The position numbers and the translations under genes are program-made. From AM-2324 sp964225135 (lineage in GTDB: Bacteria > Bacteroidota > Bacteroidia > Chitinophagales > Saprospiraceae), in contig CAXQNQ010000165.1 in assembly GCA_964225135.1 (NCBI GenBank), forward strand, positions 1 through 11,219: 11,219 nucleotides of DNA, in the 5' to 3' direction. Positions 7,689-11,219 of the stretch are shown in pieces (position 1 is the first letter of the stretch; every line of letters starts with the position of its first letter). The notes below the pieces were generated by a model. That model was not told the DNA's origin and ran no database searches. It saw only the letters and a program-made list of their open reading frames with translations.

Positions 7689-7734
7689 AAGGCTTTTCAT
7701 TGTAATAAAAAAACGATGAAAAGCCTTTTTCTTT
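7689..7734 (+). terminator. Intrinsic terminator-like hairpin after the amylase, overlapping the next gene's start
   Basis: AAGGCTTTTCAT (7689-7700) and ATGAAAAGCCTT (7716-7727) form a perfect 12-bp stem with a 15-nt loop that holds seven consecutive A. T residues run on from the stem (7726-7730), then C, then TTTT. The hairpin starts 25 nt after the amylase stop, the normal place for a factor-independent terminator. The ATG that best starts the next gene is the first three bases of the 3' arm, so the same structure could also mask translation initiation. The stem is AT-rich, with only four G-C pairs. Confidence 0.65.
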
Positions 7735-8945
7735 TGTGCCTACTACCCGCGCTCATAGGTGCTCAAAACCCAAGCTATTTTAAATTAGAACTGTCTAGTC
7801 AAAACATCGACTTAATTTCAGCCATTACGTTACAGGACAATTCGATTTTTGTCTGTCGAGCTCAGTCGTCTTCTTTTGGGCAAACTTATGATATGATTTT
7901 AGAAAAGTATCAGCTAGATGGACAACTGCTTCAGCAAAAGACGATTCCATGGTCCTTTGAATCTATCCTTGGTCTGCATTGGACAATCATCAATGATGAA
8001 TTGGTGCTTTGGGGCTCCACCGTATTGGATAGTACAGATGAAGGCGCTTTGTTTTGGCTAAAAGTCCATCCTAATTTGGCTATTTCAGATCCCAATTTTT
8101 ATTTATTAGGCCAAGCTTTCGTAGAACACTTTTCAGTTGATCAAATCCAAGATTTAATCTATGTAGGAGGGAGTAAACAAGCTTCCTTATTTTCTAGTAG
8201 TCCCTTTTGTTTGTTGATCGATCAAAACTTACAGCTTTTAGATAGTTTTCAAGGACAGGAAGGTGCTTGGGATGTTCAAGGTATAATAGCATTAGCGGAT
8301 GGCTATGTTTTAGTAGGAGCTGGTTTATGGAAGTATAATACTAATCATCATCTCCTCAATTATCAATCCCTGGATAACCCTGAATTAGCCAAATGTACTG
8401 GTGTGCGAACCTTAGGTGGAAAGCTGTTGACGCTTCGGCATGTTTTCAATTGGGATAGTGGCTTAAAAACGATGCTTTTAGAACACTGGGATGCTGATCT
8501 AAATTTGCTGAAAGCTAATGTATTAAGTCCATCAAATGTCAGGGCGGTAAAATCGAATGTCATTCAACCCTTACCCTCTGGAGAATTTTTAATGTCCCTG
8601 TATTCATCGGCTTCCCATATTGGATTTCCATTTGTATTGGGCAAAAGCAAGCATCATTTTTTAATCTTGAATCCAAACTTAAATGTTGTAGGTCAAAAAA
8701 CGTTTAGTTTTGAGGAATACTTTTATCCTTGCCAGATAATCAGTGGTACAAATAGGATTTGGAGTGTAGGGTTTAAAGTCAAAGATACTAGTAGTTTGTT
8801 ACCGTATATATACCATATTCCAATGCCTTGGACCATCGGCATAGAATCAACTATAGATGCAACTGAATCAAATTGGTCTACAGAAGGCCATACAAATCTC
8901 TATTCTAAGTCTTTTATCGAATCTAAGGTTCAAAAAAATAAGTAA
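7716..8945 (+). CDS. Secreted protein of unknown function, possibly beta-propeller-like
   Basis: I do not recognise this 409-residue family. From the ATG at 7716 it has a compact signal peptide, MKSLFLLCLLPALIGAQ, with likely cleavage at A16|Q17 and no lipobox cysteine. The mature part is rich in beta-prone stretches that recur with a loose pattern of short hydrophobic strand, aspartate or glycine turn, then a query-like phrase (NSIFVCRAQ, DLIYVGGSK, DGYVLVGAG, GGKLLTLRH, SGEFLMSLY, TNRIWSVGF). This is what one sees in beta-propeller proteins. No catalytic motif, TM helix or full type IX sorting domain is evident. An in-frame ATG at 7686 would add ten residues but falls before the hairpin. 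The gene ends 27 nt before pnuC, so it may share a transcript with the NR salvage genes, possibly as a surface or periplasmic partner; that is inference. Confidence 0.75.
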   Translation: MKSLFLLCLLPALIGAQNPSYFKLELSSQNIDLISAITLQDNSIFVCRAQSSSFGQTYDMILEKYQLDGQLLQQKTIPWSFESILGLHWTIINDELVLWGSTVLDSTDEGALFWLKVHPNLAISDPNFYLLGQAFVEHFSVDQIQDLIYVGGSKQASLFSSSPFCLLIDQNLQLLDSFQGQEGAWDVQGIIALADGYVLVGAGLWKYNTNHHLLNYQSLDNPELAKCTGVRTLGGKLLTLRHVFNWDSGLKTMLLEHWDADLNLLKANVLSPSNVRAVKSNVIQPLPSGEFLMSLYSSASHIGFPFVLGKSKHHFLILNPNLNVVGQKTFSFEEYFYPCQIISGTNRIWSVGFKVKDTSSLLPYIYHIPMPWTIGIESTIDATESNWSTEGHTNLYSKSFIESKVQKNK

Positions 8946-8972
8946 CTTAAATCTGAATTGAAGTTTAGTATC

Positions 8973-9545
8973 ATGAACTGGGTTGAACCTGTTGCTACCT
9001 TATCAGGGCTATTGTGCGTCTATTTTAGTATCAAGCAAAATTTGCTTACCTGGGTATTTGGATTCATTCAAGTAGCGCTTTACACTTGGATTTTTTATCA
9101 GGAGGCCCTGTATTCTGATATGGGTTTACATGTATTTTATATGGGCATTCAAGTGGTAGGCTATCGAACATGGAAGCAAGGAGGGAATGCTGAGCTTGAA
9201 TTTAACCCTAGTAGTATTGGATGGTGGCTTTATGTTTGGATTTTTGTAGCTATAGCCGGATCTGTTTTGTTGGGTTTAGTTATGTCCTCCTATACCAATG
9301 CTTCTATGGCTTATCCAGATGCTTTCACTACTACAGCTTCCATTATAGCCCAAATTATGATGATCAAGAAAATAGTGGAATCTTGGATTTTTTGGATTGT
9401 AGTGAATATGTATGCTATTGTCGTTTATGCAGTTAAAGATTTGTATTTCTCCACAGGACTATATGCAGTCTTTTTTATTATGGCTGTATGGGGACTTATT
9501 CAATGGAATCAAATCGCACGTAAAAATATGAACTATGCCAGCTAG
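8973..9545 (+). CDS. pnuC: Nicotinamide riboside transporter PnuC
   Basis: PnuC is an inner-membrane facilitator that lets nicotinamide riboside into the cell; uptake is driven by phosphorylation inside. The 190-residue product has about seven hydrophobic segments (roughly 6-20, 24-42, 48-66, 85-105, 115-133, 136-150 and 155-175). It shows family signatures: the N-terminal GLLCVYFSIKQN followed by W27 and FGFIQVALY, the D49 to W67 stretch ending GYRTW, and the C-terminal IKKIVESWIFWIVVN and KDLYFSTGLYAVFF blocks. The start was set at ATG 8973. The frame extends to a TTG at 8958, but the ATG gives the usual length and beginning. Its last 11 nt overlap the kinase gene that completes the pathway. 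No NAD-responsive riboswitch or repressor site was recognised upstream. Confidence 0.93.
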   Translation: MNWVEPVATLSGLLCVYFSIKQNLLTWVFGFIQVALYTWIFYQEALYSDMGLHVFYMGIQVVGYRTWKQGGNAELEFNPSSIGWWLYVWIFVAIAGSVLLGLVMSSYTNASMAYPDAFTTTASIIAQIMMIKKIVESWIFWIVVNMYAIVVYAVKDLYFSTGLYAVFFIMAVWGLIQWNQIARKNMNYAS

Positions 9546-10056
9546 TAACGTGCTATTTTTGGGTGCTCCATCAACGGGTAAAACAAGCCTAGTAAAAGCT
9601 TTGGCTGAACATTACCAAGAGCCTTGGATGCATGAGCTGGGAAAAGATTATTGGATAAAGCATCAAGTTGATAGACGACTATCCCAAGATCAACTTCTTG
9701 CAATAGCGGAATTGCATTTAGCTGAAGAATTGAGCTTATTAGACCAGGCCAATCGGTTTTTGTTTACGGATACCAATGCCATTACAACTTATATGTTTGC
9801 CTTAGATTACTATGGTTTTGTGGAAGAGGGGCTCACCCAACTAGCTCAATCCGCTGAGCAAAGATATGATTGGATTTTTGTGTGTGATACGGATATACCC
9901 TATGAAGATACTTGGGAACGTTCGGGAGCCGTTTTTCGTAAACGTTTCCAACAAATGATTATAGATGATTTAAATGCTAGAGGTTTGAAATATGTCCTCC
10001 TTAGCGGTTCATTAGAAGGGAGGATAAAAACAGTAAAGAACTTTTTAGACGCTTGA
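9535..10056 (+). CDS. NadR-type ribosylnicotinamide kinase (AAA_28 P-loop ATPase), stand-alone kinase domain
   Basis: The protein should phosphorylate nicotinamide riboside with ATP to give NMN, trapping the vitamin brought in by PnuC. The 173 residues correspond to the C-terminal kinase domain of NadR. Visible motifs are a Walker A loop GAPSTGKTS (10-18), the HELGKDYW motif (33-40) equivalent to the family's ExxRxYW, a TDTN motif (78-81) after a hydrophobic strand, CDTDIPYEDTWERSG (117-131) where NadR proteins bind substrate, and a basic lid with RKR (135-137). The N-terminal helix-turn-helix and NMN adenylyltransferase domains of enterobacterial NadR are absent, so NMN must be adenylated by another enzyme. 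The start at ATG 9535 overlaps pnuC by 11 nt, indicating co-translation. A terminator follows 84 nt after the stop. Confidence 0.88.
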   Translation: MPASNVLFLGAPSTGKTSLVKALAEHYQEPWMHELGKDYWIKHQVDRRLSQDQLLAIAELHLAEELSLLDQANRFLFTDTNAITTYMFALDYYGFVEEGLTQLAQSAEQRYDWIFVCDTDIPYEDTWERSGAVFRKRFQQMIIDDLNARGLKYVLLSGSLEGRIKTVKNFLDA

Positions 10057-10140
10057 ATTTATGTTTAATAATGTCAATTAATAATCATACTTAAATAAAT
10101 CCTTGATTGACTACCATTATTAATGTATATTAATAGTTAC

Positions 10141-10169
10141 AACTATGGTCCCCCCATAGTTTTATTGTT
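10141..10169 (+). terminator. Intrinsic terminator after pnuC-kinase operon
   Basis: AACTATGG (10141-10148) and CCATAGTT (10154-10161) form a perfect 8-bp stem closing a five-base TCCCC loop. TTTT (10160-10163) then ATTGTT follow directly. It lies 84 nt past the kinase stop and 92 nt before the next start, so it should end the upstream transcript. The flanks hold AT-rich text, including two TTAATAAT copies at 10065 and 10078, without other recognisable sites. Confidence 0.75.
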
Positions 10170-10252
10170 CTCTAAGAAGTACCCAATGTTTTAATCAGCC
10201 ACCATAAGGCTGTTTCCTAACCATTATCCTACGGGTTAATTGAAAACTATTT

Positions 10253-11219
10253 ATGTTAGATTCAATCTCAAAGAAAACTTCTAATTCTGTCCCACAGAAA
10301 ATAGCCATCCTAGGTGGAGGTGTAGCTGGTTTATCTACCTGCTTTTTCCTTAAACAAGCTGGTTTTTGCGTTAATGTTTATGAACGCTCTAACTATCAGA
10401 ATAATGATGGGATGGGTTTCCTAATATTGGAAAATGGCGTTCAAGTACTCAAAGAAATGGGATTGGAACATCAGTTTGCTCAAGTAGCTCGAAAATTGAA
10501 CCGCTATGAAACTTTTTCAAATCCATTGCATGATAGCTTAGCTGCTAATCTAGATGGAGTATATGGTGTTAAGCGTAGCGATTTGGTCCGTGTGCTTCGA
10601 TCAGTAGTTCCTCAAGAAGATATCTTATTAAATGCGGAGTTAGATCAATTATTCTTTGATGAAAAAGGAATGGCCAAAACGGCTTTGATGAAAGATGGTA
10701 CGGAAGTTCAAGCAGATATATTTATAACGGCTGATGGTGTATTTTCTTCAACCCGCCAAACACTATTTCCTGAAAGTGCGTTACAATCAACTAATAATCA
10801 TGAAATAGTAGGTGTATTGCCTAAACATCAAATTAATATTGATATAGGTGATGCTTTTGCCAAGTACGTCAATAGTATTCAAGGTCTGAATATGGGTATG
10901 TTTCAATTGGCGGATGGAGACCTATTATGGTTTATGCAAATCAATACAGATATACATGGAGCATTTGATTCATCGCATGGTTCGCTGGAAGAATATATTA
11001 ATGGCTTTTCTTCAATTTTGCCTGAACCGTTTTACTCTGTATTATTGGCCACTGATTTAAGAACTTGCTACTATTGGAAAACGAATAGGCATAATTTACT
11101 GCCGAGTTTCCATAAGGAAAATGTTGTTCTGATTGGCGATGCAGCTCACCCCTTGTTGACTTTTACCTCTCAAGGTGTAAATGCTGCCCTTACAGATGCT
11201 AAGGTTTTATCTAAAAAAC
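10253..11219 (+). CDS. FAD-dependent group A monooxygenase (PF01494-like), C-terminus outside window
   Basis: This is an NAD(P)H- and FAD-dependent aromatic or related hydroxylase; the substrate cannot be assigned. I translated 322 codons from the ATG at 10253 without a stop. A Rossmann strand KIAILGGGVAGLS (16-28) binds the ADP part of FAD, with the ribose-contacting acid in VYERS. MGFLILENGVQVLKEMGL and VKRSDLVRVL are usual in this family, ITADGVFSSTR is the DG motif that contacts FAD and NADPH, and VVLIGDAAHP (about 291-300) is the GD motif. After it, TFTSQGVNAALTDA stands where most relatives have GQGxNxAxxDA, with Ser in place of the first Gly. The sequence resembles UbiH, KMO and TetX-type proteins alike. 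No promoter boxes were convincing upstream, and a terminator isolates it from the NR salvage genes. Confidence 0.88.
   Translation, partial: MLDSISKKTSNSVPQKIAILGGGVAGLSTCFFLKQAGFCVNVYERSNYQNNDGMGFLILENGVQVLKEMGLEHQFAQVARKLNRYETFSNPLHDSLAANLDGVYGVKRSDLVRVLRSVVPQEDILLNAELDQLFFDEKGMAKTALMKDGTEVQADIFITADGVFSSTRQTLFPESALQSTNNHEIVGVLPKHQINIDIGDAFAKYVNSIQGLNMGMFQLADGDLLWFMQINTDIHGAFDSSHGSLEEYINGFSSILPEPFYSVLLATDLRTCYYWKTNRHNLLPSFHKENVVLIGDAAHPLLTFTSQGVNAALTDAKVLSKK

Noticed and set aside
6283..8225. Recurring GATCGATC palindromes in and around the amylase gene
   Set aside because: The few copies lie within coding sequence where Asp-Arg and Ile-Asp codons explain them, and spacing is irregular.
8363..8563. 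66-codon minus-strand frame inside the secreted protein gene
   Set aside because: Antisense to a longer frame with a signal peptide; no features of its own.
8820..8945. Possible degraded type IX sorting domain at the end of the secreted protein
   Set aside because: TIGIES and the following NLYSKSF vaguely recall the start of such a domain, but the protein ends soon after. Reading the A7 run at about 8932-8938 in another frame gives only a few more codons before a stop.
9221..9436. 71-codon plus-strand frame within pnuC
   Set aside because: A shifted reading of PnuC membrane helices; the PnuC frame carries the family signatures.
10065..10085. Two TTAATAAT copies 13 nt apart
   Set aside because: Only two short AT-only copies in an AT-rich spacer; not enough to call an operator or array.

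Overview
The window is AT-rich DNA that looks like a member of the Bacteroidota. Four things point there: a membrane-anchored GAF hybrid histidine kinase, a SusA-type secreted GH13 amylase, an almost complete lack of Shine-Dalgarno sequences, and two matches to the Bacteroidota promoter boxes (TTTG near -33 and TAnnTTTG near -7). Every large gene reads through without frameshifts, and no transposase, CRISPR array, tRNA or rRNA is visible. It reads as ordinary chromosome.

Layout. Positions 1-1971 (minus) hold most of a hybrid sensor kinase whose receiver domain runs off the left edge. An AT-rich divergent spacer (1972-2089) separates it from a plus-strand pair that overlaps by a few bases: a YecM-family VOC-fold protein (2090-2602) and the 23S rRNA m6A1618 methyltransferase RlmF (2595-3518). 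Positions 3519-4103 hold a small lysine-rich minus-strand reading frame and two inverted repeats. Next come a GT39/ArnT-like membrane glycosyltransferase (4104-5717), a SusA-like neopullulanase/cyclomaltodextrinase (5795-7663), an unrecognised secreted protein (7716-8945), the nicotinamide riboside transporter PnuC (8973-9545) and an overlapping NadR-type ribosylnicotinamide kinase (9535-10056). A clear intrinsic terminator follows at 10141-10163. A group A flavoprotein monooxygenase starts at 10253 and is cut by the right edge.

How the genes work together. The strongest functional unit is pnuC plus the NadR kinase domain: nicotinamide riboside enters through PnuC and is trapped as NMN by the kinase, whose gene overlaps pnuC by 11 nt. 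YecM and RlmF overlap and are probably co-translated. The amylase stands alone, without the susB/C/D/R genes. A hairpin with a T-tract sits after the amylase and its 3' arm contains the likely start codon of the next gene, so it may act as a leaky terminator or a structure that masks that start.

I found no clear new defence or mobile system. The most interesting points are the hairpin at 7689-7732, the unknown secreted protein placed directly before pnuC, the YecM-RlmF pairing, and the structured spacer at 3519-4103.
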